From an uncultured Pseudomonadota bacterium (GTDB taxonomy: Bacteria; Pseudomonadota; Gammaproteobacteria; Steroidobacterales; Steroidobacteraceae): a stretch of DNA of 64,000 nucleotides. Of the stretch, positions 44,643 through 54,278 are shown one piece after another. Location: assembly GCA_903884235.1 (NCBI GenBank), contig CAISEB010000018.1, positions 1-64,000 of the forward strand. The letters are read 5' to 3'. Positions within the stretch are counted from its first letter, which is position 1, and the number at the start of each line of letters is the position of its first letter. The notes below the pieces were generated by a model, which saw only the letters and a program-made list of their open reading frames with translations, had not been told where the DNA came from and did no database searches. The position numbers and the translations under genes were made by a program.

Positions 44643-46379
44643 TCAGTGTGCGGATGAATCCTCGTAGACGATCCGGCCACCAACCATCGTCAGCGCTACG
44701 CGGGTCCGGCTGATCTCGGTCGCCGGAACCGCGAAGACATCCTGCGACAGCACCGCGAGATCGGCGAGCATCCCGGGCTTCAGCACGCCGACCCGGTCGT
44801 CGAAGAAGGACGCGAAGGCGGCACCTCGGGTATAGCCATCGACCGCCTCGCGCACGGTTATACGCTCCTCCGGAACGTAGATCCGGCCGATTTGTGGCAC
44901 CGCCCCGCCCTGGTTCGCGCCGTCGAACGGCGCCGTCTCGATCACGGACGTGTCGGGCGACCGCCAGATCTGCCGGGTGACCGCCTGCTGAATGTTGACG
45001 AACGGGTCCGGCGGCCACATGCATGGCCAGTCAGTACTGAGGGCAAGCGTCGCATGTGCAGTAAGCAGCGTGCGCCAGCGATCGGACGCCGTCGGGTCGC
45101 CCGGATCGAAGCTCGTGCCGACGTCGGAGCAGCAGAATGCAGGCTGTACCCCAGCGATCACCGCCAGCGACCCCTGGCGAGCCGCGTCCTCGTCGCTGAT
45201 CACGAAGTCATGTTCGATGCGGGCCCGCCGGTCGCGCGGGCCATTGTTCCGTGCTGCGTTTTCATAGGCATCGAGCGCCAGGTGGACGGAGTCCTTCCGC
45301 TCGGCGTGGGTCATCAGCTGGAAGCCTCTCCGATCCAGTTCCTCAACGAGCGTGCGATAGTCCGCGGCGCGGTAGACGAGCGGCGGGTACATGCCGGAGC
45401 TGCCATCCGCGAAGAACTTCACGACATTCGCCGATACCCACTCGTCGTGGAAGCGCGACCGCGCGGCTTCGATGGCCTCGAGGAACCTCAGCGTAAGTCG
45501 GTGAGGAACGGCGACGGCGCCGAAAGCCGTACGCGTGCGAACCGTGAGTTCGCCGCGGTCGCGCAGCATCCCGTACAGCTCGATCTCGGCAAGATCGCCG
45601 GTCGCGTTGACGATGCTGGTGATGCCGAATTGGTTCAGGTAGCGCACGCCGCCGCGCAGCAGCGCGAGCTTTTCCTCCGTGGTCAGCGCCCGGATTACCG
45701 CGCGATTCGCCAGTTCCTGCGCCGCTTCCAGCAGCAGCCCCGTCGGCCGGCCACTCGCGTCACGTACGACGTATCGTTCTTCCTCGGCATCGCTGACGGG
45801 CTGATCCGTGATTCCAGCCAGCTCGAGCGCCTTGGTATTGAGCCAGATCGAGTGCTCGGTCGAGTTGTGGACGATCACCGGACGATCGGTAACCGCTCGG
45901 TCGAGGAGCGCGAAGGTGGGTGCGGTCGGCTGCTCGGAGCTGAAGTCCGCCCGTCCGATGACGATGCGATCGGACGGATGGGCCTTTGCGAACTCCTGAA
46001 CCGTCGCCACCAGCGCCTCGGGATCTGCCGGGGTCACGCTGTGCTTTGGCGTCGAGAGGTTGAATCCAGCGAGTTCGAGCGCGCCGAAGAACAAGTGCAT
46101 ATGGGCATCGACAATACCGGGAATGACCGTTCTGCCACCCAGGTCCACGACCCGCGCTCCCTTCTGCCAGCGACGCATGAGATCGCCATCGGAGCCGACG
46201 GCCACGATTCGTGTGCCGTCGATAGCCAGCGCCTCGGCCCACGGCCGCGACGGATCGGCCGTATAGATATGGCCGTGCACGAGCAGCGTCGTCTCCCCGG
46301 CCATGGCCGATGTGACGAAGCAAAGGCCGAAGGCGGCCAGCACCGTCCGAATCCGCTCAGACCAGGAAGTGTTCGCCAT
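44643..46379 (-). CDS. Secreted YtcJ-like amidohydrolase (copy 3)
   Basis: A 578-residue amidohydrolase with a signal peptide (about 1-28, ending TSAMA). Motifs are IPGIVDAHMHLFFG, NVVKFFADGSSGM, RIEHDFVISDED and LALSTDWPCMWPP. The usual HAIGD motif of the YtcJ group is altered to THAERKDSVHL, so metal or substrate binding may differ from its two paralogues at 36105 and 41950. The ATG at 46379 has GGAGAG upstream and gives the signal peptide; the in-frame ATG at 46421 does not. It lies between a GNAT and a TonB receptor, all on the minus strand. Uptake by the receptor followed by hydrolysis of an amide is a reasonable model. Confidence 0.83.
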   Translation of the reverse strand: MANTSWSERIRTVLAAFGLCFVTSAMAGETTLLVHGHIYTADPSRPWAEALAIDGTRIVAVGSDGDLMRRWQKGARVVDLGGRTVIPGIVDAHMHLFFGALELAGFNLSTPKHSVTPADPEALVATVQEFAKAHPSDRIVIGRADFSSEQPTAPTFALLDRAVTDRPVIVHNSTEHSIWLNTKALELAGITDQPVSDAEEERYVVRDASGRPTGLLLEAAQELANRAVIRALTTEEKLALLRGGVRYLNQFGITSIVNATGDLAEIELYGMLRDRGELTVRTRTAFGAVAVPHRLTLRFLEAIEAARSRFHDEWVSANVVKFFADGSSGMYPPLVYRAADYRTLVEELDRRGFQLMTHAERKDSVHLALDAYENAARNNGPRDRRARIEHDFVISDEDAARQGSLAVIAGVQPAFCCSDVGTSFDPGDPTASDRWRTLLTAHATLALSTDWPCMWPPDPFVNIQQAVTRQIWRSPDTSVIETAPFDGANQGGAVPQIGRIYVPEERITVREAVDGYTRGAAFASFFDDRVGVLKPGMLADLAVLSQDVFAVPATEISRTRVALTMVGGRIVYEDSSAH

Positions 46380-46490
46380 GGATTTCGCTCTCTCCGGTCG
46401 ATCGATGTCGGCGGCACGCATCTTCTGGAAAAGAGATCCCGGGCGGGTGGGCGGCCGCCCGAGATCGTCTTCAGGTCAGTCCGCTGCCAT

Positions 46491-49148
46491 TCAGAATGAG
46501 TACGTGAACGCGCCGCTGATGACCCGGGGCCGCAGTGGAGTCTGGGCCACGATGAACTGTCCCGTACTGATGAACGTGCTCTTCGTGGAGTTCGCGAGGT
46601 TCTCGCCGCTGAGCGTGAAGGTCCACGCATCCTTGGCGATGCCGATCGACGCCTCGGTAATCGAGTACGCCGGATTCTCGAACCGCCCACGAGAGCTGCT
46701 GATCGCCCCGCCGATCGCATAGTTCGGATTCGATCCGGCCTGCGTGAACGAGTGTCCCGTGTGATGCAGGCCAACCTGTACGAACGCGGAGTAGCTGTCG
46801 TTGACGGCCCAGTCGTAGCGGGCCCTGACACTAGACTGGAGAGGTGGCGAATTCGCACTCGGCGCCCCAATCGGGCCATACGGGTTCGTGACCGGAGCGC
46901 AGGCCGTCGGATCGAAATAGGTCCCGCCGCAGCTCGTCGTGATCGGCTGCCCTACGTTCGAGCTAGCCGGGTTGTTGTTGATGAGCGCCGGCGAGTTCGT
47001 CTGCCGGCTGCGGTTCCACGAGGCCGATGCCTGCACCATCAGGCCGGTGACTGGCCGCGCCGTCAGTGACGTCTCGAGGCCCTTGACGACGAAGTTCTGG
47101 CCATTGGTGTTGTAGAACAGATTGCCAACGAGACCCGGATTGAAGAACGCGATCTGGACATCCTTCCAGTCCTCCTGATACACCGCGCCGTTCCATTGCA
47201 GGCGGTGGTCCAGGAATTCCGTCTTCCAGCCCAATTCGCTGTTCGCCAGCTTGTCCGGCGAGTACGCGCGCGGGATCAAGTATTGCGCTACGCCATCTGT
47301 GCCGATTGCATGCGGGGCCAACCCATTCTGGTTGAAGCCGCCGGGCCGGAAGCCCTGCGAGTAGGTGAAGTACACCATCGCATCGGGCGTGACGTGCCAG
47401 GTCAGGTTAACTCGGCTCTTCCAGCCGGTCTCCGTGTCGACGAGGTTCTGCGCATCGAGACTGTATGAATAGGTCGAATAGTTCGGGCAGCCACCCGGCT
47501 GCGCGCCCTGCTCGAAGCAACCGAAGCTGCCGCCGACACTGCCGACGAACTTATTGCTGAAACGGAAGTATCGCGTGCCGATCGTCGCGGTCAGCTTCTT
47601 CGGGATGATGTCGTAGTCAAACGAGGCAAAGAACGCGAGCTGCTTGGTTTCGCGTCGCTCGTCCTGGTTGAAGGACGTGTCATCCGGCTGCACGCCCGGG
47701 TTCTGCACCGTCGTACCCGGCACCGTCCCGATCGTCGAAAGGCAGCCGACGTTGTTGGCACTCGTACAAGCAGGAAGGGTCTTGTAGTGCCAGCTTGTCA
47801 GGTCGTAGAGGATATTGTCCTCCCAGAACGCACCGACGATGCCGCGCAGCCGCCAGTCGTCGGGCGTGCTGAAGCGCAGCTCGTGCTGCTGGTGCTCGTT
47901 GCGCTCCGCCGTGCGCCAGTAGCTCGACGGTGAAAAGCACGTCGAGGTCAGCGAAGCGTCACCCCCGCTCCCGGGTCCGTAGCACTGGTAGTAGTCGGAG
48001 TACACACCGCGCGAATAGTTCGTGTAGTCGCCGACCTGCTCGACCTTGCGCTGCAGGTAGCCCCCGGTGTAGACGGCGCTGATCGCCCCGATCTTGCCGG
48101 TGAGGGTCCAGGACGTGCTCTCGACGGTATCCTTGTCATAGGCGTCGTTGAAGAGCGTGACCTGAAGCGGCTTCAGGGCCGCACCATCCGAGGACAACGG
48201 CTGCTGGTAGAACACGCCGTCGGCATTCATCGTCTGGTACAACTGGGCGATCAGGAGGCTCCAATCGTCGTTGATCTTGGTCAGCAGCTGCAAGCGCGTG
48301 CCCTGGTAGGTCACCGGATTGATCGCAGGGCGCGCGATCGCGTTGTTGCTGAGCGCCGCGCTTCCGGGGGGTACGCAGTACCCGGAGTTCAACTGGCCGT
48401 CGGGGCAGTTGCCGTTCGCGTCCGCCGGATAGTTCGCGTAGTGCATGCCGATGTCGGTGTTCTTGCGCGTGAAGGTCGCGGGGACGTTGTCGATGTAGCC
48501 ACCGCGATGGTCGGTGTAGAACACGCCGCGGATCGCCATCCGGTCGGTCAGGAGCGGCAGGTTGAGGACGGCCTGTAGCTCGGAATTAGGGTCACCGTGT
48601 GCCGTGACCCCGTAGCCCATCTTGAAGGACCCTTCGGTCTTGTCGAGCTTGGGCTCGTTGGTGATGTAGCGGATCACGCCGGCTTCGGCACCGGAGCCGA
48701 ACAGGGTGCCCTGCGGGCCCTCCAGCACCTCGATTCGATTGAGGTCCGCGGCGTACACGTCGAGGTTGCGGTTCGGCATCTGCCCCGACTGGTTGTCGAG
48801 ATAGATCGCCACGTTCGGCCACAACCCGGTCGCGGCGCTGCCCTGGCTGGCCTGCGAGCCGGCCGACAGGCCGCGCATGAACACTTCACTCTGTCCCGGA
48901 CCGCTGCTGGCGCTGGTCACGTTCGGGAGGAACTTGATGTAGTCGTCGAACGTCGTGATGTTGAGCTGCGCGATCGTCTGCGACGTCAGCGCCTGGATCG
49001 TGATGGGGACGTCCTGGATGTTCTCCGAGCGCCGTTGTGCCGTCACCACAATCTCATCCAGCCCGTTGATCGGCTCGGCTGCCAGGGCTCCATCAGCGGC
49101 GCTGGCAAGTACAGCCGCAATCGCACACGCGAGTGTTGCTCGTTGCAT
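46491..49148 (-). CDS. TonB-dependent receptor of the amidohydrolase island
   Basis: An 885-residue outer-membrane receptor. The signal peptide covers 1-23 (SAADGALA). The N-terminal region LDEIVVTAQRRSENIQDVPI gives the TonB-interaction segment and start of the plug; IEVLEGPQGTLFGSGAEAGV is the plug's conserved loop. A long barrel follows and ends GAFTYSF with a terminal Phe. Its pattern (VVTAQRRSENIQDVPITIQ) is that of receptors abundant in Sphingomonas-like and Steroidobacter-like bacteria, which import varied organic ligands. AGGAG precedes the ATG. About 110 bases separate it from amidohydrolase copy 3 on the same strand. The ligand is probably that enzyme's substrate, an inference from position. 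Confidence 0.9.
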   Translation of the reverse strand: MQRATLACAIAAVLASAADGALAAEPINGLDEIVVTAQRRSENIQDVPITIQALTSQTIAQLNITTFDDYIKFLPNVTSASSGPGQSEVFMRGLSAGSQASQGSAATGLWPNVAIYLDNQSGQMPNRNLDVYAADLNRIEVLEGPQGTLFGSGAEAGVIRYITNEPKLDKTEGSFKMGYGVTAHGDPNSELQAVLNLPLLTDRMAIRGVFYTDHRGGYIDNVPATFTRKNTDIGMHYANYPADANGNCPDGQLNSGYCVPPGSAALSNNAIARPAINPVTYQGTRLQLLTKINDDWSLLIAQLYQTMNADGVFYQQPLSSDGAALKPLQVTLFNDAYDKDTVESTSWTLTGKIGAISAVYTGGYLQRKVEQVGDYTNYSRGVYSDYYQCYGPGSGGDASLTSTCFSPSSYWRTAERNEHQQHELRFSTPDDWRLRGIVGAFWEDNILYDLTSWHYKTLPACTSANNVGCLSTIGTVPGTTVQNPGVQPDDTSFNQDERRETKQLAFFASFDYDIIPKKLTATIGTRYFRFSNKFVGSVGGSFGCFEQGAQPGGCPNYSTYSYSLDAQNLVDTETGWKSRVNLTWHVTPDAMVYFTYSQGFRPGGFNQNGLAPHAIGTDGVAQYLIPRAYSPDKLANSELGWKTEFLDHRLQWNGAVYQEDWKDVQIAFFNPGLVGNLFYNTNGQNFVVKGLETSLTARPVTGLMVQASASWNRSRQTNSPALINNNPASSNVGQPITTSCGGTYFDPTACAPVTNPYGPIGAPSANSPPLQSSVRARYDWAVNDSYSAFVQVGLHHTGHSFTQAGSNPNYAIGGAISSSRGRFENPAYSITEASIGIAKDAWTFTLSGENLANSTKSTFISTGQFIVAQTPLRPRVISGAFTYSF

Positions 49149-49477
49149 CCCCTACTCCTATTCCCGGCTGTGGCCGGTTGTTTATGTTCGTCGTTGCCGC
49201 AGCGCGATTCGTCACGAAGGACGAGGCACGCACGGCCAGAGAATCGTCACGAATCTACACACCGTTCGAGCGCTCAGACCAGCGTCGCTTGTCCTGAACG
49301 TCATGGCCCGCGGCCAGGTCGAAAAGCCGGCCAGACTCGGCAGCAAGCTTTTCGCCATACGCCTCGCATCTTAACCTGATGATTAGTTTCGAAATAGAGC
49401 AAGTTCGTCCGCCGCGCATGGCCGCAACTGGCGGGCTGACGAGGCACGAGCGGCCGTCCGGCGGCAAGTCGCATCGC
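49149..49477. other. Intergenic region upstream of the receptor
   Basis: About 330 bases between the SRAP gene and the TonB receptor, both on minus. Overlapping frames lack domains. The receptor's promoter should lie here; no clear hexamers were found. Confidence 0.4.
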
Positions 49478-50146
49478 TCAAGGAATGCCATCGCGCGCGG
49501 GTGCACCGTTGATGTCGTCGATCGATGGCGGCCTGACGAGCGGCCGGACCTCGTCCACGCCTCCGTCGAGCCACAGATCGACGTTCGCGAAGTCGATTGC
49601 CACGACGGAGCGCTTGTCCTGTTCGTCTGCACCGAACTTCGGATCCGGCTTGTGCATCCGCCGCATCAACGGATGCGCGTCGGCATTGACGGTCAGCATC
49701 GTGTAGCTCTCGTGGACTTCGCCGGTCGCACGATCGACCCAGGCGTTCCAGAGTCCGGCGAGTCCCCAGGGAGCGCCATCCGTGCGCACGAATCTCCACC
49801 ACACGTTGCGACCAATCTCCCAGTTGGGTTCTTCGAATGAAGCGGCCGGGATGATGCATCGCTGGCCACGGGCCCACGGTGTCCGATACGACGCCTTGTC
49901 GGACAGCTCCTCGTAACGCGCATTGAAGGTCGAGTACGGGACCTTCCGTTCCCGCGCGAATGACGGAATCAGGCCCCACTGCCCGACGAGGCACTCCCGC
50001 GCATTGCGGCTGCCGCCTGCGACACGCCGGATGAAGGGTCCCTGCGCTCTCGGGAACATGCCCTTCACCGGCCACGATTGAGCCGGCCGGACCTCCCAGT
50101 ACCGCTCGATCGCCGCGTCGTCGGGACTCAAGTACTTCGTGCACAC
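49478..50146 (-). CDS. yedK: SRAP/YedK (HMCES) family protein
   Basis: A 222-residue SRAP-domain protein. This family (HMCES in animals, YedK in bacteria) recognises abasic sites in single-stranded DNA and forms a stable thiazolidine crosslink to them through Cys2. The catalytic Cys2 is present (MCTKYL after a GTG start; GGAG eight bases upstream). Other conserved parts are LVGQWGLIPSFA, STFNARYEE, CIIPAASFEEPN and MLTVNADAHPLMRRMHKP. Length is normal. It is often associated with SOS genes; no SOS box was confirmed here. It stands alone between non-coding regions. Confidence 0.92.
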   Translation of the reverse strand: MCTKYLSPDDAAIERYWEVRPAQSWPVKGMFPRAQGPFIRRVAGGSRNARECLVGQWGLIPSFARERKVPYSTFNARYEELSDKASYRTPWARGQRCIIPAASFEEPNWEIGRNVWWRFVRTDGAPWGLAGLWNAWVDRATGEVHESYTMLTVNADAHPLMRRMHKPDPKFGADEQDKRSVVAIDFANVDLWLDGGVDEVRPLVRPPSIDDINGAPARDGIP

Positions 50147-50638
50147 GCTCGGATCTCCGTGTCGGCGGGCGAGATCGGGTCCGCCATTCTCTCGGCCCCA
50201 GGATCGGCGTCAGCCTCCGAGGGATGCGCCTGATTGGTCGCCCCCACGGGCTGCGTAGCCCGAGTGCGCTATGTACCCTGACCACCGCGATCGGCGCAAG
50301 GGCGCTCGCCCGCTCGGTGATCGCGCCCACGATCTCGCGCTGATGGCAAGGCCGACGACGGCATGGACGTCGCCGGCGGACCGCTCGCTCGGACGCGGGT
50401 TCGGATCGCTCTGCCGGGATGTTGGTGAGCGCACTCGGCGACAGCCCTCAAAGTCGTCGGCACGCGGCCGCGATGCGGTCGCAGATACCGACAGCCGTCG
50501 CCGTTGGATTCGCGATCAACGTCGGGTAAGCGCCTCAGCGAACCGACCCTCGCGACGCGACGACGTATCGTTCCCGATGCCGACCCTCCTGTTCGGCGGT
50601 GAGGGGCCCCTCGGAAACAGGGGTCAAGGACTGACTCC
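50147..50638. other. 490-bp gap, no gene recognised
   Basis: Between SRAP (minus) and the glycosidase (plus). Several overlapping open frames run through both strands but lack domains or good starts. A pair of opposed short repeats (ggggcccctcgg around 50602 and cctcggaaacaggggtc) sits directly upstream of the glycosidase and may form a hairpin in its leader. Confidence 0.4.
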
Positions 50639-51952
50639 ATGTTCACCCGCCAATCACGGACCCCGTCTCGGCGTCGTCTCTTTCGTAACGGGTGGTTCAT
50701 CCTCGGCGTTCTGGGAGCCGGTTGCGTCCTCGGCATGTCCTTGTCCCTCTCGAGTTGTGGCGGCGGCTCATCGAGTACCGCGACGGCGCCGGTCACCTCA
50801 ACGCCGCCGCCAGCACCACCACCGCCCCCGGTCACGACGGGTGGCGGTCTCGCGATCAGGGTCCAGGGCAATCATCTCGTCGACTCAGCGGGCCAGACCC
50901 TGCAGTTGCGTGGCGTGAACTTCAGCGGCTACGAATTCGTCGCGGTTCAAGGCTGGTCGCCGCTGGACCCCACCGGAGGCCAGGGGAGCCAGGCGGGTGG
51001 CCCCAAGTGGTCTGCGATCGCCAGCTGGAAGGCGAACGTCGTGCGCATCCCGCTGAACGAGGCATCCTGGCTCGGCTACACCTGCACGGATTCCAGCGGC
51101 GTCACGCACAACCCGGATCCCGGCGGCAACTATCGATCGTCGCTCGCATCCAACGTCACGGCCGCGAACGCAGCGGGACTCTACGTGGTGCTGGTGCTCC
51201 ATTGGGCGGCCCCCGGCAAAGTGTGCCCGATGCTGCAGACGCAGATGGCCGACGCCGACAACTCGCTCAGCTTCTGGACCAGCATTGCGAACACCTACAA
51301 GGGCAACCCGTCGGTGATGTTCGCACTCTACAACGAACCCTTCTTCAACTTCGACTTCAGCGGGGACGCCTGGCAGTACATGATGACCGGCACGGGCGGC
51401 TCCTTCTCGGGCTATCCAGCCACCGACGGCACGGGCAACTGGCAGGACGTCAAGAAGCCCTGGGCGATCGCCAGTTTCCAGGCAATGATCGATGCTGTCC
51501 GCGCCACCGGCGCGAAGAACGTCGTGCTGATCGGAACGATGGACTACTCCGCCGACTTCAGTGGCTGGCTGACACACCCGCTGGTCGATTCGGCGGGGCA
51601 GCTTGCCGCATCGTGGCACGCATATCCCACCTATGGTGCACCCTGGGGCTCACCGGCGTACGCGCAGCCGAACTTCGCACCGGGCGTGTTCCAGGACGTG
51701 AAGAACATCGTCGCAGCCGGCACGCCCGTCACGATCACCGAGACGGGTGACCAGAATTCGCCGGGTACGATCGGGTCCCCGTTTGTCGCTACGATCACGG
51801 CGTTCGCAGATCAGAACGGCCTCGGCGTCATGGCCTGGTCATGGGACGTCTGGACCGTGCCAAACAACGTGCTGATCAAGGACGTGAACGGTACGCCCAC
51901 TGACGGTTACGGCGTGTTCTACAAGAACTGGATGGTGACGCACGCGCCCTGA
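50639..51952 (+). CDS. GH5 endoglycanase-like lipoprotein
   Basis: A 437-residue glycoside hydrolase of family GH5. A basic N-terminus and hydrophobic segment end in the lipobox LSSC, followed by a Ser/Pro-rich linker. The catalytic domain opens GQTLQLRGVNFSGYEF. The acid/base is Glu233 in ALYNEPFF, the nucleophile Glu368 in ITETGDQN. VVLVLHWAAPGK and SWHAYPTYGAPWG supply conserved aromatic residues. Expected to cleave beta-1,4-glucan or mannan, anchored to the outer membrane. AAGGA lies about nine bases before the ATG. Next to it is an NHL-repeat lipoprotein on the same strand; whether they form a unit is unsure (gap 254 bases). Confidence 0.88.
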   Translation: MFTRQSRTPSRRRLFRNGWFILGVLGAGCVLGMSLSLSSCGGGSSSTATAPVTSTPPPAPPPPPVTTGGGLAIRVQGNHLVDSAGQTLQLRGVNFSGYEFVAVQGWSPLDPTGGQGSQAGGPKWSAIASWKANVVRIPLNEASWLGYTCTDSSGVTHNPDPGGNYRSSLASNVTAANAAGLYVVLVLHWAAPGKVCPMLQTQMADADNSLSFWTSIANTYKGNPSVMFALYNEPFFNFDFSGDAWQYMMTGTGGSFSGYPATDGTGNWQDVKKPWAIASFQAMIDAVRATGAKNVVLIGTMDYSADFSGWLTHPLVDSAGQLAASWHAYPTYGAPWGSPAYAQPNFAPGVFQDVKNIVAAGTPVTITETGDQNSPGTIGSPFVATITAFADQNGLGVMAWSWDVWTVPNNVLIKDVNGTPTDGYGVFYKNWMVTHAP

Positions 51953-52206
51953 CGCGATTCGACGTCGCCGACGCATGCCGCGCCATCGGATCGACGCGGG
52001 ACGAGGCGGTGACGCTGCACGCTCCACACGCATCCGCGTCGCCTCGATTCGAGGCATTCGAGGCCCTGCGTCCGACGGCAGGGCCGTACCATCACTGGAC
52101 AGTAGGCTGGGGCTACAGCGCACAGACGGCGCGCCGGCCTGGAAATAGGCTGGTGCTCTCAACTGGGACCGACGTCAGGACCACTCCGGGCCAAGGGTCA
52201 AGAGCC

Positions 52207-53544
52207 ATGCCGAACCCCCTCGCGCGCACCACCCGCAGTTCGCTACTGCCGCTGCTTGTGGCAGCCTCGCTGTCCGCCTGTGGCAACAGCGGCCAGACAG
52301 GCGTCAGCGGTCGCGCCGTGACCACCCGGTATACCATCGGCGGTTCTGTCGTCGGCCTCACCGGCACGGTGGTCCTCCTGGACAACGGGGTCGATGACCT
52401 GAGCGTCACCGGCAGCACCGCCTTCACCTTCAGTTCCGCCCTGCCGACCGGCACCGCCTATCTGTCGACGGTGCTGAAGCAGCCGGCCGACGTGATCTGC
52501 ACGGTCGCAGGTGGAACCGGGACGGTGCAGGCCTCCGACGTGACGAATATCGTCATCAGCTGCGGCGCGCGGCCGCCCCCGGTCTTGGAATCCTTCGCCG
52601 GTGACCCCGCCGGCGCGGTCGGCACCGCGGCGAAGTTCACCCAGCCGGCGGGGATCGCAACGGACCTCGCCGCCAATGTGTACGTCGCCGACCAGGGCAA
52701 CAACACCATCCTGAAGATCACGCCAGACGGCGTGGTCATCGATTTCGCGGGTACCGCTGGGGTCACGGGGAGCGCGGATGGCATGGGACCGGCCGCCACA
52801 TTCAACGTTCCAACCAGCCTCGCGATCGATCTGGCCGGCAATGTCTTCGTCACCGACACCGCCAATGAACTGATCCGCAAGATCACTCCCGCGGGCAAGG
52901 TCTCCACGCTCGCCGGGACGGTCGGTGCGCGCGGCTTTAGCGATGGCAACGGTACGGCTGCGAGCTTCACGCTCCCCTACGGCGCCGCCACGGATCGCGC
53001 AGGCAACCTGTTCGTCGCTGACAGTGCCTTCTGCACGCTACGCAAGATCAGTCCCGCAGGCGATGTGTCGACGCCCACCGGCATGGCGCTCGGGGCCCGG
53101 CACGATTGCACGGGTAGCGGCGGACAGCTGAACGGGCCCTTCGGACTGGCCGTAGACCTCGACGGCAACATCTATGTGGCACACACACCGGACCAGGTGA
53201 TCATCAAGATCACGTCCACGTATGCAGTCTCCGCGCTCGCCGGCACACCGGGATTCCCCGGGAGCGTCGACGGCATCGGCACCGTCGCCAGTTTCAACTC
53301 CCCGCTCGGCGTGACGACCGACAGCGCCGGGAATGTGTATGTCGCGGACCTGCTCAACGAGACGGTGCGCAGGATCACGCCTGCCGGCGACGTGACGACG
53401 CTGGCGGGTGTCGCGGGCGTGACGGGGTTCATGCCCGGGGCACTGCCCGGGCTACTGTCGCACCCGCGCGGCGTCGCCATCAGTGGCACGACCCTCTACA
53501 TCACCGTCGACAATGGCATCGTGCGCATCAGGAACCTGCCATAG
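52207..53544 (+). CDS. NHL-repeat lipoprotein
   Basis: A 445-residue lipoprotein. Its signal peptide ends in the lipobox LSAC (Cys25). A small beta-rich domain (about 40-125) is followed by about six NHL repeats forming a probable propeller, e.g. PAGIATDLAANVYVADQGNN, NVPTSLAIDLAGNVFVTDTA and LGVTTDSAGNVYVADLLNE. NHL propellers are binding modules; no catalytic motif is seen. The ATG at 52207 starts the signal peptide; a longer frame to 52009 is not coding. It lies downstream of the GH5 gene on the same strand. It could bind polysaccharide or protein on the surface; the function is unknown. Confidence 0.78.
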   Translation: MPNPLARTTRSSLLPLLVAASLSACGNSGQTGVSGRAVTTRYTIGGSVVGLTGTVVLLDNGVDDLSVTGSTAFTFSSALPTGTAYLSTVLKQPADVICTVAGGTGTVQASDVTNIVISCGARPPPVLESFAGDPAGAVGTAAKFTQPAGIATDLAANVYVADQGNNTILKITPDGVVIDFAGTAGVTGSADGMGPAATFNVPTSLAIDLAGNVFVTDTANELIRKITPAGKVSTLAGTVGARGFSDGNGTAASFTLPYGAATDRAGNLFVADSAFCTLRKISPAGDVSTPTGMALGARHDCTGSGGQLNGPFGLAVDLDGNIYVAHTPDQVIIKITSTYAVSALAGTPGFPGSVDGIGTVASFNSPLGVTTDSAGNVYVADLLNETVRRITPAGDVTTLAGVAGVTGFMPGALPGLLSHPRGVAISGTTLYITVDNGIVRIRNLP

Positions 53545-53676
53545 GCAACTGCGGATCCGGGGAACCCGTTGGCCCCGTCCAGGCGCTCGCGGATTGCCGA
53601 GACTGGAGATGATGCAGCGACCCACCTGGGCCGAAATGGGTCGCGTCGGCAGGCGGCAGCGGCCGCGAGCGGGCGA

Positions 53677-54228
53677 TCAGCGCGCGGCGATCAACTCGAT
53701 CCAGTCTTCGAACGAATGCAGGAACAACCGCATGAGCAAGCGGGAACTTTCGTCGATGAGCTGACCCCGCGCGTCGAACATCTTGTCGGCGCGCCCAAGG
53801 AACATGTCGGGCTGCGCCAACGTCCTCACGTCCAGGGCCGCGAGGGACTGGCGCAGGTGCTGGTTCGCACCAAAGGCGCCCAGCGGGCTTGGGGATGCGC
53901 TGACGACGGCGCCAGCCTTGCCAGCCCAGACGCTTTGTCCTGCCGGTCTCGAGCCGACATCAAGTGCATTCTTGAGGGGCGACGGAATCGACCGATTGTA
54001 TTCCGGCGTGACGAACAGGACCGCCTCGGCCGCCTTCACGCCGGCGCGGAAGGCGACCGTCGCGGCGTTGGGCCGCCAGTCATCATCCTGGTTGCACAAC
54101 GGCAAGTCCCCGATCTCGAGAATTTCGAGCGCGAGGGTGCGCGGCGCCAACTCCGCGAGAACCCCGGCGATCTTCCGGTTGATCGAGTCCTCGCGAAGGC
54201 TCCCGACGATGACGGCGACGTTGCGCAT
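53677..54228 (-). CDS. NADPH-dependent FMN reductase
   Basis: A 183-residue flavodoxin-fold reductase of the FMN_red family. The FMN phosphate loop is in VGSLREDSINRKIA, and VTPEYNRSIPSPLKNALD is the family's most conserved segment. KAGAVVSASPSPLGAFGAN follows. Members reduce FMN, quinones, azo dyes or chromate using NAD(P)H. The ATG at 54228 is preferred; an in-frame TTG at 54240 gives four more residues. It forms a minus-strand group with the ferritin-like and DUF883 genes upstream, suggesting oxidative-stress duty; co-transcription is likely but not certain (gap 50 bases). Confidence 0.85.
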   Translation of the reverse strand: MRNVAVIVGSLREDSINRKIAGVLAELAPRTLALEILEIGDLPLCNQDDDWRPNAATVAFRAGVKAAEAVLFVTPEYNRSIPSPLKNALDVGSRPAGQSVWAGKAGAVVSASPSPLGAFGANQHLRQSLAALDVRTLAQPDMFLGRADKMFDARGQLIDESSRLLMRLFLHSFEDWIELIAAR

Positions 54229-54278
54229 GGATGCGGACAATCCTCTCGGACCCGTGGACTCTGGGTCAGTGCAGACCC

